From: Begonia masoniana | Taxonomy: Eukaryota > Streptophyta > Magnoliopsida > Cucurbitales > Begoniaceae | Length of the DNA: 64,000 bases | Direction of reading: 5' to 3' | Assembly (NCBI GenBank): GCA_022432975.1 | Contig: CM039503.1 | Coordinates: 54,124,466 to 54,188,465, forward strand | Shown: positions 26,958-42,950 of the stretch, piece by piece | How the letters are laid out: each line of letters begins with the position of its first letter | How positions within the stretch are numbered: the first letter of the stretch is position 1 | The notes under the pieces: model-generated | Database searches by the model: none | The model's input: only the letters and a program-made list of their open reading frames with translations | What the model was told of the DNA's origin: nothing | Made by a program: the position numbers and the translations under genes

Positions 26958-28380
26958 TTTTAATTAGGAAAATTATCGATTTGAACCCTGTACTATACAC
27001 TTTTTTTCAATTTGAACCCTGTACTAAAAAAACCGACTAAGTGAACCTTGTACTATCATTCCGTTATCAATTTAAACCTTTTAAACATTTCCGTTAAACC
27101 CCTGCGTTAGCTCACGTGTAGACTAAAAAATAAAAAGAAAAAACACTTATCCTTTCCAGAAGAACCCTAAATCCCCAATTACTCTTCGATTTCTCCATTC
27201 CAGACCAAATCGCACTCTGCTTTCCAGACGAAGTCGCGATACCCTCCTCTCTGCTTTCCACCAGACGAAGTCGCGATCCCCTCCTCTCTGCTTTCCAGAC
27301 GAAGTCGCGATCCCCTCCTCTCTGCTTTCCAGACGAAGTCGCGATCTCCTTCCAGAGCGCTCTAGCCGGAAAGTCGCGAAGCTCCGATTTTTCCAGAAAG
27401 CACCCGACTCGTTTTCCGAAGCTCCAATTTTTCCACTCAGGTTTGTTATTGTTTTTTTTTCTCATCCTTTAACAATGATTAACAATCTACGACATTCTGC
27501 AGATATAGCTAGTTTGGAGTTCTGTCTTGATTACACGGAAGCAGCTGTATAGAAGACTAGGAAGGTTTGTTGAAATCCAAACAAGAATTCTTTTCAGGTA
27601 CATAAATTCTGTGAAGTAATGGCCTGTAAACTCTATCGCTTGCTCTCTCTCTCCCTCTGTGTTTATCAATTTATTCGAGGCATTACATCTATTTTTGCAT
27701 CCAGGATCCATCAGTCCAAGTATCCGGCTTAGTCTTATCTTCTATTTTTAGTTTCATTCATTCATCAAGTTCATTGTTCTTGATACCCGATTTCGAAGAT
27801 TTTCATTAGAGGTGTAGGAAAATGAAAATTTTCAATTTCATAAATCATGCGGCAAAACTTCCTAAATTTTGTTATCCTCTTGTCGCATAGGAAAGTTTTT
27901 TTTTTGTCTGTTTTAAGGCTCCTTAAAGAGACTTTTATTAAGGTTGTCGAGTAATATCGTTTAGCTCATAGATGGATAGAAGAATTTGTTGTTTTAGGAA
28001 AACTTATTAAATGAGTGGATATGAATCTGTTAATATTATGGTAAGTTCAAACCCAATAGTTATTTAGTTTGTACAAACAAAGGAAACTTTTTAATCTGCC
28101 CTCTGCTCAAACCAGATTGTTGAGCTAGTATCTTCCATTTGGGGATTTCTGGATGATATTTTGCTGTAAATTTACATGCTCCATTTAGACGTTCTTATTT
28201 TTTTGCATCCAGGATCCATCAGTCCAAGTATCCGGCTTAGTCGTATCATCTATTTTTAGTTTCATTCATTCATCAAGTTCATTGTCTTGATACCCAATTT
28301 CGAAGATTTTTATTGCTTGCTTGATTGCCTTTGCATAGTATGAATTAATTGATTGTCATTTTGTCTAACAGGAAATTCCA

Positions 28381-28980
28381 ATGGCTGAATTTTCACTGGA
28401 ATTCAATTTTGGTGGTAAATTTGTCTTAAGAAAGGGCGCACAATATGTGGGAGGCAGAAAGGAAGTTGTTGACAACTGTGATGGAGACTTATTGTCCATA
28501 ATTGAGATCCATGATATGTTGAAAGAGATAGGAGTACTTAAATGGAAGGAGCTGCATTATTGTGTGCCGGGGTATGGGCTGACGAAGGGATTGAGGAATC
28601 TCAGAACTGACGAAGATATACTTGCAATGGTAAAATCAGTAAATGATAAGAGATGTGTGAAAGTATATGTGGAAGACATCGACAGCAAAAACCAAGTTGG
28701 TGAAGGGAGTGGTAGTGTCTGTGGTGAGGATGAAATTCTTGGTAATTTACCTATGGTTGTTTATGATGGGGATGCTGATAATGAGGAGGATGCTGAAAAT
28801 TTTGAGTACGATGAGTTCGAAATGGAAGAGGATGAGTATGAGGATGATGATGAGTATGAGCATGAGCATGAGCATGATGATGATGATGATGATGATGAGG
28901 ATGAGGATGAGGATGATGGCAATGAGCATGAGATGATGATGGCGAGGATGATGGTGTGGATGATGATGGCGAGATCATGA
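28381..28980 (+). pseudogene. PB1-like N-terminal part of a MULE transposase
   Basis: The ATG lies eight bases after a good splice acceptor. Residues 1-100 (FSLEFNFGGKFVLRKGAQYV, DMLKEIGVLKWKELHY) match the PB1-like N-terminal domain found in plant MuDR-type transposases. An acidic linker follows. Near 28935 the frame slips from Asp/Glu to Met/Arg sequence and stops at 28978-28980; in another frame acidic sequence continues (DDGEIMRRIDGEVEQVHGQC) to about 29050. One further slip would join it to the satellite, which ends at a TAA at 31828-31830. The catalytic DDE, zinc-ribbon and SWIM parts are absent. It is a remnant or a captured domain. Confidence 0.7.
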
Positions 28981-29052
28981 GGAGGATTGATGGTGAGGTG
29001 GAGCAGGTACATGGTCAATGTCATAGTTATGAAGAAGAAGGAAGTGAGGTAT

Positions 29053-31827
<2,775 letters not shown>

Positions 31828-31854
31828 TAACCTAAACCAATCACATGAGCCTAA

Positions 31855-32180
31855 ATGTAACTATGCAACCTTAAACTTATTTAGTACAACAACAAACAAC
31901 ATTCCATTCATTTTCCTTAAATACAGACACCATTTTCTAGTATTTTCCTCAACAACAGACCTAGAGACCAATCCCCTAGGGCCGTAACGTTAACTATGCA
32001 GCCTTAAAATTATTTAGTACAACAGTAGAACAACAATTTCCATTCATTTTCCTCAAATAAAGACACAATTTCCATTCATTTTCCTCAACAACAGACCTAG
32101 ACCAATCACATAGAGCCTTAAAGTTAACTATGCAAGCCTTAAAATTATTTCGTACAACAACAGAACAACAACAGAACTTC
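31855..32180. repeat. 133-bp tandem repeat in the element's 3' part
   Basis: Units begin near 31858, 31991 and 32125 with AACTATGCA(A)(A/G)CCTTAAA, and include CCATTCATTTTCCT. About 2.5 diverged copies. Confidence 0.75.
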
Positions 32181-32933
32181 TAATTTTCTGCCATTAAAGT
32201 TTCTCTGAAATACAAATCCATTCACAAGCGATTTGATCAACCCGATGTAAGTTGATTCAAAGTCTTAATCATTGTTAAAGGAGGAGAAAAAAAAAACAAT
32301 AACAAACCTGAGTGGAAAAATCGGAGCTTCGGAGAAGCGAAAATCGGAGCTTCGGAAAACGAGTCGGGTGCTTTCTAGAAAAATCGGAGCTTCGCGACTT
32401 TCGGGCTAGAGCGCTGTGGAAGGAGATCGCGACTTCGTTTGGAAAGCAGAGAGGAGGGGATCGCGACTTCGTCTGGTGGAAAGCAGAGAGGAGGGGATTG
32501 TGACTTCGTCTGGAAAGCAGAGTGCGATTTGGTCTGGAATGGAGAAATCGAAGAGTAATTGGGGATTTAGGGTTCTTCTGGAAAAGATAAGTATTTTTTC
32601 TTTTTATTTTTTAGTCTACACGTGAGCTAAGCAGGGGTTTAACGGAAATGTTTAAAAGGTTTAAATTGATAACGGAATGATAGTACAAGGTTTACTTAGC
32701 CGGTTTTTTTAGTACAGGGTTCAAATTGAAAAAAAGTGTATAGTACAGGGTTCAAATCGATAATTTCCCTTTTAATTATTTATAATTTATTATGATTAAT
32801 AAATAAATTAACGAGGAACATTCTGAACTTACACAGACGACGTCGTTTTTCCTTTTCGTCCGTTTTCCAACAGCCACCGATCGAGCTCTTCCCTTTTCTC
32901 CGTTCTGGCGTTCTGTATGTCTGCTTGTCTCTC

Positions 32934-35900
32934 ATGATGGATTTTCGCATTTCCCGCCTGATTATCATCTCGCTTGTTTTCTTTGCGAGAGCTAAGGTTC
33001 ATACTTTCTCTTACTTCATAGCTACGTGAAGCTTTTGAGCTTGGGTGAATTTGGTCGTGGATCTGATAATTCTCGTTTATGATTTGGTTTGATTGAGTAG
33101 GCTGATGGTGATCGTACGGTCTTTTCCATCGATAGCTCTAGTAATCGATATATTCGACCGGCGTCATCCGACGATGTAGTTGAGGTAATTTCATTTATGT
33201 AATCCGTTCCTACGGTCTGTCATTTGTTTGGTTTATCAGAGACGAATTTTGGGGCGTCGTTGAAAATTTTCTACTGTATTCGCTCGCTCTTTGACGATAA
33301 AAATAATGGCTATTGTGTTGTGTTTGTAGTTTCTCGAATCTTTGAGAGGAAAGTATGTGTTGGAATGGGGTATTTGTAAATTTCAGCCGCTTGGAGCCAA
33401 GAATGCGAATTATTTCGATGATTCTATGTAATTTCTTTTACTTGTTTTGTGTTACTGACAATCGGTTGCTCTGAACATCACATACATTGTACGGAGAACT
33501 TTTTGACTGGCAGTTTGATATCTTTCAATTTGAACGATAATCTCGAGCTTAGCTTCTTAAAAAAAAAATTGATTACATTTAAGTGTTTGGTTTAGTTCTA
33601 AAACAACTTTAGGGATCTATAATCGATTTCTGGGGAAGGTGTAGAAATTCTTTTGTATTGAGATTCAAAAAAATAACAATCCTTCTGTCTTCTCACACTG
33701 TGTGCTAACATTTGCATGGCAGACTAGTTCAATGTTGCTTCCAGAAGTTTCTGCTGCTGTGTCTATCTTGCTTGGGTTTGCACCACCTTCTACACTTTCT
33801 GCTGCTACCTCATCTCAGGTTGTTGAATAAGTAATGGATTATGTTGAATTTTTTTCTTGTCTTTTCCGGACATTACATTGTTAAGGTTTATGTCTAATAT
33901 TAGTATATGCTTTTGGTGTTAAATGGGATTCTGATGCCTAATCCATTTGACAGACCTCGCAATGTTTTCACCCTTGAAATTGGTGGAGTTGAAGGTAACT
34001 GCACTTGAAATAGTTTTCTCTTGTTGTTAATTGGCTATCTTTATTCATTTTATTGGTGAAATTGTATGCCTGTAGATCTTAAACTCTTTTTCAACCAAGA
34101 TAATGCCGTGCTCAGTGATGCACTTTGCCGTAAAATTAAACGTGGTGCTGAGAAACCTGATTTTCAATTTTCAGGTTCTTCATGTCTTGCGTCCATGTGA
34201 AACCACCAAACTGACTAATTTTTATTATGAATTTTAAGAATTTTTTTTTTTTTGTTGATCGCAGATGAAGATAAAGTCGCAATTGTGTTTCTGGATGAGC
34301 CTTTGGCAGATTATGCTGATAATGATATTAGCGAGTTTTTAAGAAATGATTCACTGGATTTAATTTTACGATAATTGGCATTTTTTATAACAATGTTTCT
34401 TTTTAGGCGTCATGGATGGGTCGATCTTATATTGCTGATGTCTCGAAACCCTTAAATGGAGAGTTGATTATTCCTTTGGCAAATGGTGTCAGTCTCAATC
34501 TTCATATTGCAGAGGTCTCTTTTTTAGAAGGGAAATTACCAAAAACAACCACCAACTATGGCTATTTTTCGATTCTAACCACAAACAAATTTTTTTAATA
34601 ATTCAAACCGTAACGTATTGAAAATGTGCCAATTATAACCACGCCGGACGGACGGACATGGATTGAGTCCGTCCGGACGTAATTTGGGCCAAACCCGGAC
34701 GGACGGTAACAAATTGCGTTCAGACGGGTACTGTTCACGTGAACAGTACCCATTTAATGTTTTTTTTTTTTTTCTGTTTTATAAATTCATTTTTAAAAAA
34801 TACTAAACGATATTGGATTGACTTAAAATTTTTATCACATATTCACCACTTTATGGTAAGATAATCCGAAAATTTTCGTGATTTTACAATACTTACGTGA
34901 TTTATTATAATTTTTTTACGTATGTTTTATAAAATAATTCACTAAAATTACAATAAATCGTACAAGTGTTAGAAAATTACGAAACTTTTCAGATTATCTT
35001 CTCATAACGTGATAAATTCGGATAAAAATTTTAAGTAAATCCAATATCGTTTAGTATTTTTTAAAAATAAATTTATAAAACAGCAAAAAAAAACATTAAA
35101 TGGGTACTGTTCACGTGAACAGTAACCCGGACGGACTCAAAAAAATAGCGTCCGTCCGGGTACTGTTCACGTGAACAGTACCCATTTAATGTTTTTTTTT
35201 TCTTTTTTATAAATTCATTTTTAAAAAATACTAAACGATATTAGATTTACTTAAAATTTTTATCACATATTCACCACGTTATGAGAAGATAATCTGAAAA
35301 GTTTCGTAATTTTCTAACACTTGTACGATTTATTGTAATTTTAGTGAATTATTTTATAAAACATACATAAAAAAATTATAATAAATCACGTAAGTATTGT
35401 AAAATCACGAAAATTTTCGGATTATTTTACCATAAAGTGGTGAATATGTGATAAAAATTTTAAGTCAATCCAATATCGTTTAGTATTTTTTAAAAATGAA
35501 TTTATAAAACAGAAAAAAAAACATTAAATGGGTACTGTTCACGTGAACAGTACTCGGACGGACTCTATTTTTAGCGTCCGTCCGGGTACTGTTCACGTGA
35601 ACAGTACCCCCGTCCGAACGCAGTTTGTTACCGTCCGTCCGGGTACTGTTCACGTGAACAGTACCCCCGTCCGAACGCAGTTTGTTACCGTCCGTCCGGG
35701 TTTGGCCCAAATTACGTCCGGACGGACTCAATTCATGTCCGTCCGTCCGGCGTGGTTATAATTGGCACATTTTCAATACGTTACGGTTTGAATTGTTAAA
35801 AAAATTTGTTCGTGGTTAGAATCGAAAAATAGCCGTAGTTGGTGGTCGTTTTTGGTAATTTTCCTTTTTATAATTATTTAACTTCACGCTCTTAAGTTGA

Positions 35901-37191
35901 TAACTATCGTTTTTTATTGCTCAGAGAGAATTATTATTTTACACTCCTTCGAAGCAAGAATTTAGTGTTCATTTGCAGAAGGTGTCAATTCTTTGCAGAA
36001 CGCAGTCAAGAGTTTATATCTAGTATTTTGCGTCCCATATATAATTTGAGAAGGTCAATAAACATTCATGAAGATTTGTCCAAGAGTGTGCAAGTTCCTG
36101 CCAAGTTCATTACTGGCTATTTTGATGGTCTGAAGGTGACTATTTTGATTCCTCTAGCAAAGTTAAATTATTAATATAATGCAACTTGCTTTGTAATTGT
36201 ATGTTGGTAATAATATCGACTGTATGATAGCAGCTCTTTGTTTTAGATGATCGCAGAGAGGTCCATAGAAGTTTGTAGTATTCGTTAAGTAAAAGTCGTC
36301 AAGTTTGTAAATGAAGTGTACACAAGTTTGTAATGGCGTTCAATAAGAAGAATAGTTCTGCGATGTGTAAATAAGTGTGTATTGTGTGCACCCCTCTGCC
36401 ATCCCGATGACTCGCGAGATTATTCTAACAGTAGAAGAACTTTTATATCGATTTGTCCTAACATCTGCTTGATGCTTGCTGGAAAGCACGAGTCTGTTGG
36501 GTTGGTGGGTGGGAACTGGGAGATCATCAAATGTTTGTTCTGTACTTACATCCCTATTCTTTATTTCTGCTCTGAACCTTTATGTGCCTACCTGCATTAT
36601 CAGGATTTACAAGAAACATATGGATCTGAAGAAATTACTCATCAAGGAGCAACTCTTCTTTGCTACATTATCTAAGATATTTAATTTACTGCAAGAAGCA
36701 TACAAAGGTAAACTATTTCAGGTCACGTTGAAGTAATGTATCGATTTATTTCGTTTCTAGTAAACTATTTGTAAATTTTGATAAATTTTAGGTGAAATCG
36801 TTGGTGTGATCATCTTTTCTGGAACATCACAGTCGGATTTGGACAAAATACTGCATCCGATGTTCAGTCCTCGGCCAAATCCACGATGGTTGGTGGAATC
36901 TGAAAGCTCGAAAGACTCAGTGTTGCAGAAGTAATACTGGTCAGACAAACTATTGCTTGGGTACAGGAATTAGTTCATCACAACTCTAATAGCGGTAATT
37001 TGAAGAGCTTCATTAATTATTAGTTGATTACAAGGAATTATTAGTTGATCTAAGTTTTAAGCTGTAGAATAACATGTCTTGAAATGAGCTGGTGGGTATC
37101 AACAATTTTGTGTCTTTCTACAGGTTTACTTTCTTATGAGCATGCCACTCACGAAGGACACTCTCTCTATTCAAACGTGAAGCTGGACTAA
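32934..37191 (+). CDS. DUF7794-type single-pass membrane protein, damaged
   Basis: Resembles a plant type I membrane protein of unknown function. The exon 1 signal peptide begins MMDFRISRLIIISLVFFARA. Then come 33101-33184, 33723-33818 (VSAAVSILLGFAPPSTLSAA), about 33903-33994 (MPNPFDRPRNVFTLEIGG), 34076-34174, 34265-about 34339 (FLDEPLADYADNDISEF) and about 34407-34515 (ASWMGRSYIADVSKPLNGEL). After the inserted element, pieces near 35985-36135 (SINIHEDLSKSVQVPAKFI), 36604-36705, 36790-36910, a transmembrane-proximal part near 36913-36995 and the tail YFLMSMPLTKDTL (37126). Odd: after GAGTTT at 34339 the expected GTAAG donor reads TTAAGA, and the C-terminus needs a one-base shift to read LYSNVKLD and stop at 37189-37191. 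Exon limits are approximate. Either a decaying gene or assembly error. Confidence 0.65.
34530..35864. mobile_element. Foldback Mutator-like element with palindrome arrays
   Basis: A 1335-bp element in an intron of the DUF7794-type gene, starting 15 bases after an exon end. TIRs begin GG(G/A)AAATTACCAAAAAC. The 9-bp TSD has one mismatch: TTTTTAGAA (34521-34529) and TTTTTATAA (35865-35873). Six copies of the palindrome ACTGTTCACGTGAACAGT occur (near 34731, 35105, 35161, 35533, 35587 and 35643), along with CCGTCCGTCCGG motifs. The interior is two inverted-repeat units of about 380 bp, so most of the element can fold on itself. No coding capacity. Confidence 0.85.
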
Positions 37192-37368
37192 GTGTGATAA
37201 TACAGCAGCCCCAAGTCTCTGTTTTTGCTCCTAGAACTGACCCAGGCCTGCCGTCATACCTTTCTTTAGTTGTTGATAATTTGAGAAGTTTTGCAAATAC
37301 AAAATAAAGGTCAATCATCAATAACAGAGAACCCGCTGTTGGGATCGTTGGGGAAATAGGAGAATAGA

Positions 37369-39586
37369 ATGCCCCCGCAGTCGCCATCTCCTAACCCTTC
37401 CAAGTCAATCCAGAAGTTCAACTTCTTCTACGGCCATCGCCACCGGAACCCCACGCAGCATCGTCCCACCGTCTACGGTGGCCTCTTCTCGAGTCGCCAA
37501 TCCCGCCCTCCGCTCGATCCCCACCGGAAACAAATATCCCGACACCCTCGTCCGTTCAATCTGCAGAAATGGGACCCTTTTTTCCTCTCGTCTCAACCAT
37601 TAAACTCCTCGACAGCCATCATCATAAAACCCTCGTCGGAGAATGTTCTTTCTCGCTCCCTCCGCCTCTCCCCCATTGCCCGATTCATTCTCGATGCCTT
37701 CCGCAAGAACCAGGGTAAGTGGGGCCCGCCTGTCATCTTGGAGCTCAACAAGCTCCGTCGAGTGACCCCCAAACTTGTATCCGAGGTGCTCAAGGCTATT
37801 CACCTTGGTGACTCGAACCCCATTGTTGCCTCCAAGTTCTTTCACTGGGCAGGTAAGCAAAAGGGTTTTCATCATGATTTCGCCTCCTATAATGCTCTGG
37901 CTTATTGTTTGAACCGTCATCATCGTTTTCCGCGCTGCCGATCAAGTCCCTGAGCTCATGAATGCCCAAGGAAAGCAACCTAGTGAAAAACAGTTCGAGA
38001 TTTTAATCAGGATGCACTCTGATGCCAATAGGGGACTTAGAGTTTACTATGTTTACGAGAAAATGAAGAAATTTGGCATTAAACCGAGAGTGTTCCTGTA
38101 TAACAGGATTATGGATGCATTAGTGAAAACTAATCATTTAGATTTGGCCATTTCTGTTTATGGGGACTTCAAAGATGATGGCTTGGTGGAAGAAAGTACT
38201 ACTTTTATGATTTTGATTAAGGGATTGTGTAAAGCAGGATCGGATAGAGGAAATGCTCGAGATCTTGGGACGAATGAGAAAAAATTTGTGTAAGCCAGAT
38301 GTTTTTGCTTACACAGCAATGATAAGGGTTTTGGTTTCAGAGGGTAACCCGAACGGGTGCTTGAGAGTATGGGAGGAAATGAAGACGGATAGCGTGAAGC
38401 CCGATGTTATGGCTTACGCAACGATGATTACTGGCTTGTGCAGAGAGGGAAGGCTGAGAAAGGTTATGAATTATTTAAGGAGATGAAGAAGATGGGTATT
38501 TTGATAGATAGAGTAATTTATAGATTGTTGATCGAGGCGTTTGTCGGAGATAAGAAGCTTGGTCTGGCTTGTAACTTGTTCAAAGAATTGGTTGATTCAG
38601 GATATAGGGCAGATTTAGGGATATACAGGTCTCTAATCAAAGGTATGTGTGCTGCAAAGCATGTTGATAAGGCGTTTAAGCTTTTCCAAGTCACAGTTCA
38701 AGAAGAGCTCAAGCCCGATTTTGCCACCGTAAACCCGATTTTGATGGCTTATGCAGAGGAGCAGAGAATGGAAGACTTCTGCAAACTTTTATTACAGATG
38801 GAGAAATTGGGTTTTTCTGTTATCGATGATCTTGCAATGTTCTTCTCCGGTTTGGTCGAGAAGGACGGAACAATTTCCGCTTTACAAGTGTTTGAAGATT
38901 TGAAAACGAGAGGTTATTCGAGCGTTCCAATTTACGTTATCATAATGGGAGCTCTTCTCAAGAACGGCGAAGCGAAGAAAGCACTCGCCCTTTTCGAAGA
39001 AATCAAAGGCTCGGAACTCGAACTCGACGCATCTTTGTATTCTATCTCCCTTTTATGTTTTGTTGAGATTGGGGATATCGAAAAGGCTTGTGATTGCCAT
39101 AACAAGATCATAGAGATGTCTTCAATTCCATCTGTTGATGCCTACTATGCTCTGGCTAAAGGGTTGAGCAAAGTTGGCGAAATCGATGCAGCCATGATGC
39201 TCGTCCGAGATTGCTTGGGCAACGACGCAAGTGGCCCCATGGCGTTTAAATATGCGCTCACTATCATCCACGTCTGCAAATCAGGTAACGCGGATAGAGT
39301 TATCGAGGTTGTAAATGAGATGATTGAAGAGGGGTCTCGTCCCGACCATGTCATATTCTCGGCTGTAATATCTGGGATGTGCAAGTATGGGATGATCGAG
39401 GAAGGAAGGAAGGTTTTTTCATATTTGAGGGAGCAGAAACTTCTGAGCGAAGCCGACATGATTGTATACGACGAATTTCTGATCGATCACATGAAGAAGA
39501 AAACCGCCGATTTGGTGCGATGTGGGTTGAAATTTTTCAATTTGGAGTCTAAGCTGAAGGCAAAAGGGTGTACATTGTTGTCATGA
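37369..39586 (+). CDS. Pentatricopeptide repeat protein, At4g20740-like
   Basis: Intronless P-class PPR protein, an RNA-binding helical-repeat protein; such proteins usually act in plastids or mitochondria. The basic, Ser/Pro-rich N-terminus could be a transit peptide. PPR units include FGIKPRVFLYNRIMDALVKT, CKPDVFAYTAMIRVLVSEG, KPDVMAYATMITGLC, YRADLGIYRSLIKGMC and RPDHVIFSAVISGMCKYG. It resembles the Arabidopsis embryo-defective PPR At4g20740. Three one-base frame slips interrupt it: near 37930 (extra C, HHRF to RAADQVPE), near 38243-38250 (extra base, KAG to RIEEMLEIL) and near 38450 (missing A, CREG to KAEKGYELF). Corrected length is 738 residues. Conservation beyond every slip argues for assembly error. 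The ATG lies 177 bases after the preceding gene's stop. Confidence 0.85.
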
Positions 39587-39779
39587 GATAATGTTACATT
39601 TATTTTCTTATTCTACTAGAGATGAACATAACCGAACTGAAATCTCGGTTTCACTTCCAGTTCAGAGACGTCAACGAATATGTTTAGAGAGTAAATATAA
39701 CGATTGGCAATTGCTCCCAGTTCAATATAGTTTTCTTCCTTTGCTTCCGGGTAACAAGATTGCCTGTAATTGACGTGTC

Positions 39780-40704
39780 ATTGAGTCGTCGATTTTTCAT
39801 CTTAAATGACGTATTATTTACTTGATTTCTTCTACGAGAATTTTCTCTTTTGCCTTGATCTAATGTTCAAAAAACTTGTCAATTCGACCCGTTATGAAAA
39901 GCCGTTTACTTAGACTCGTAAAACAAGTTAACAAAAGCTCGTCAGATTGATAGTTTAGCTTGTTCGGCTTAGTGAGCTGAGTCGATTTAGTTAAACTTAA
40001 CGAGTTGAATTGTGTTCATATATGATTAACCTCACCACTCATGGGTCACGTCTCATTCTCTTGCCCCCGAGCCTTGAAGCTTTTCCCTCGATAGCCTATA
40101 ACCAAAGATGCAAAGTTAAATTTCGGAGTATTGCGATGTGCGTTTATCGTTAAATTTATTGATAAAATCAAAATTCAAAATTATAAAAAATTTATTAAAA
40201 ATGAAAATAAGGAAAACAAAGAATATTTTCAAAATTATTTTATTGAGTCGTCGATTTTTCATCTTAAATGACGTATTATTTACTTGATTTCTTCTATGAG
40301 AATTTTCTCTTTTGCCTTGATCTAATGTTCAAAAAACTTGTCAATTCGACCCGTTATGAAAAGCCGTTTACTTAGACTCGTAAAACAAGTTAACAAAAGC
40401 TCGTCAGATTGATAGTTTAGCTTGTTCGGCTTAGTGAGCTGAGTCGATTTAGTTAAACTTAACGAGTTGAATTGTGTTCATATATGATTAACCTCACCAC
40501 TCATGGGTCACGTCTCATTCTCTTGCCCCCGAGCCTTGAAGCTTTTCCCTCGATAGCCTATAACCAAAGATGCAAAGTTAAATTTCGGAGTATTGCGATG
40601 TGCGTTTATCGTTAAATTTATTGATAAAATCAAAATTCAAAATTATAAAAAATTTATTAAAAATGAAAATAAGGAAAACAAAGAATTATTTTCAAAATTA
40701 TTTT
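39780..40704. repeat. 462-bp tandem duplication
   Basis: 39780-40241 is repeated at 40242-40704. Visible differences are one C/T (CTACGAG/CTATGAG) and one T-run length (GAATATT/GAATTATT). Non-coding, between the PPR and NDUFA2 genes. Recent duplication or assembly artefact. Confidence 0.9.
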
Positions 40705-40801
40705 ATTAAAAATAATTTTTCATATGTTTTTAATAATTAACTTTAATAGGAAAGATTAAATTTTTATGAAGAATGATAGTAACAATTATGTGAACGCGCA
40801 C

Positions 40802-40805
<4 letters not shown>

Positions 40806-40841
<36 letters not shown>
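40806..40841 (+). repeat. GA microsatellite ending at the NDUFA2 start codon
   Basis: Uninterrupted GA dinucleotides occupying the last 35 bases of the 5' leader, directly before the ATG at 40842. GA-rich leaders are common in plant genes and may affect promoter activity. Confidence 0.9.
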
Positions 40842-40844
<3 letters not shown>

Positions 40845-42950
40845 GCATGGAGGGGAAACCTATCTCGGAATCTGAAGGAGCTTCGTATCCTGCTTTGCCA
40901 GACTTCTCCTTCCAGCTCTGCCACCAGGTAACGTCTTCTTCGCCTTTTTCTGATGCATTTTCGCAGATTTCCTGCCTAGGGTTTCTATTCTGATCACATT
41001 ACAATTTTGGATTTGCTTATTCTTATTTCTGCTTCATTTTTTTTTTAATTCTTTTAGCGTTGATTTCTTTTTCCTATTAGTTTTATATGTATCTTGAACT
41101 AAATCGAGGATGTAGGAGCTCTATCCATTGAATTTATATCCCTCTATAATTTTTTTCGAATGGTCTATTCTCGACTTCATGAACAGAAGTATTTCATATT
41201 TATCTACACGCGGATTCAATTTTGACAGGGCATTCGTGGAAAAGAATTACAAGGATCTAAAGTCTCTGAACCCCAAATTACCAATCTTGATACGCGAATG
41301 CAGTGGGACATCACCCCAATTATGGGCTAGATATGGTATTAACTTCGATTTTTCTTGCCCATCTTCTGTATTTTATCCATTTTCATATCCCTGCTATTGC
41401 TATTTCTTCCTTTCATTTCTTTGCTGAAAGTTTCCTTTACTTTTTCACTTGTCTAACAGGTTAAATGTTTTTCTTTTTATGTTGAGAGCTTCTCATCGTT
41501 GTTCACACTCTTCATCTGCATATAGGGTCCTGTCACCAACTTATGTGACTATAGAATCCTTCCATCTCAACCTCCGAAATACTATTACACTGTTTGTGAT
41601 TTTGGGTTCATTAATTTAATTTACCTGTCTCATTTTTCCTTAGAAAAAATTCAATAACATTGTCATGAGTGCTATAAAGATTCATCAAATTTATTGGACG
41701 TCTCATTTTTTCTTACCACGTCACTTTCTTTTTAAAAAGTAGCATGAGATATTTGGAGAATGAAGAACAATATGGGGAAATGTGCTCACATTAGTCGTGG
41801 GAGGAGAATATAATATCTTTGCGTAGGAATCTTCGTAAATTTATCATCAATTAAAGTAAAATATTCATATAGCTTTCTGATAAGAGTTAAAAATTCCTAC
41901 GAGCATGCAATTCTCTTATTGAATATTGGAAGAATTACAGACTTCCGATATTTCCCCCAGAATTCTTGATTCTATTCTAAAGACTCCAAAATTTCCTCCA
42001 GAATCCTTGATTCTAGACTTCTCACATACAACTTTTCTCTATCTTCTCCAATAACCCCCTTACAATTAAGTTGTCCCTTTTTATTAAAAGAATCGGCTTA
42101 TAAACAAGTACTACGCAGTTGAATTACTAACTCCCCAAGTCTACTGAATTATCATTTAATTTCCGTTTTTATTCCTCCTATTATAGATAGACTTCATAGG
42201 AGACTTGTCATTTTATTCTGCATCAGTTTTTTTTTAATGGATGGGGAAGATACTGACCCCTCATAATATTTTGTAATCCAAAAGTATCGCTCCAGAATAA
42301 CAAATCATTGAATCCAACATGGAAGATGATTCACCTAGATTGTTGTGGGCATGGACTTCATGTCTCAAAATAAGAGATATCCATCATGTTGAGTTATGCA
42401 GAGACAAATCATTACTCTGACAGATAGCGACTCACAGTTAAACCATAAGAAATATTATTAGGTAGGTGTGTTACTGTGGTTGTATTGTTAAAAGGCATTT
42501 GTGAGGGTAATTGAGTGAGAGAGTCGTGAGTTAGTGCATGAGTAAACTCTACTAACTTCCTCTTTAATTATGGTGAAAATATATTGTGACTAAGTTGATG
42601 TTTCAGTTGGAAGTGAACCCTCCCTGGTATGTCATCTATTATTTTCTGTTCTTTGCCGTTTCATTTGGATTTTCTCACATTTCGATTTGGAGTTTAATTC
42701 TCGACATATAATGATGCTCAAATCATCTAGGTCCATTTCTAGAAGCTGACAGATGCTCTGCGATTCTATTATCATATTTCTTTCACATACTACATTCATG
42801 AGATCCCTCAATTATATCAAGTATTTTTTTTTTTTTTCTTTTGCAGACATGGGTGTTGAGAGGGGTGTCCATTTGGAGGGTATGACAGAAGATCAGATCA
42901 TGAAGTCGCTAGAGGAAGTAGTAAAACTTGGGGCAACTCTCAAAGCTTGA
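40842..42950 (+). CDS. NDUFA2: Complex I subunit NDUFA2 (B8), mitochondrial
   Basis: Accessory subunit of mitochondrial NADH:ubiquinone oxidoreductase with a thioredoxin-like fold, at the matrix arm. Exons 40842-40927, 41229-41335 and 42847-42950 join in perfect frame to 98 residues, the family length. The start MAWRGNLSRNLKELRILLCQ and the core RAFVEKNYKDLKSLNPKLPI and IRECSGTSPQLWARYDMGVE are diagnostic. It ends EEVVKLGATLKA. The gene is intact. The start is the first ATG after the GA-rich leader. Confidence 0.95.
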
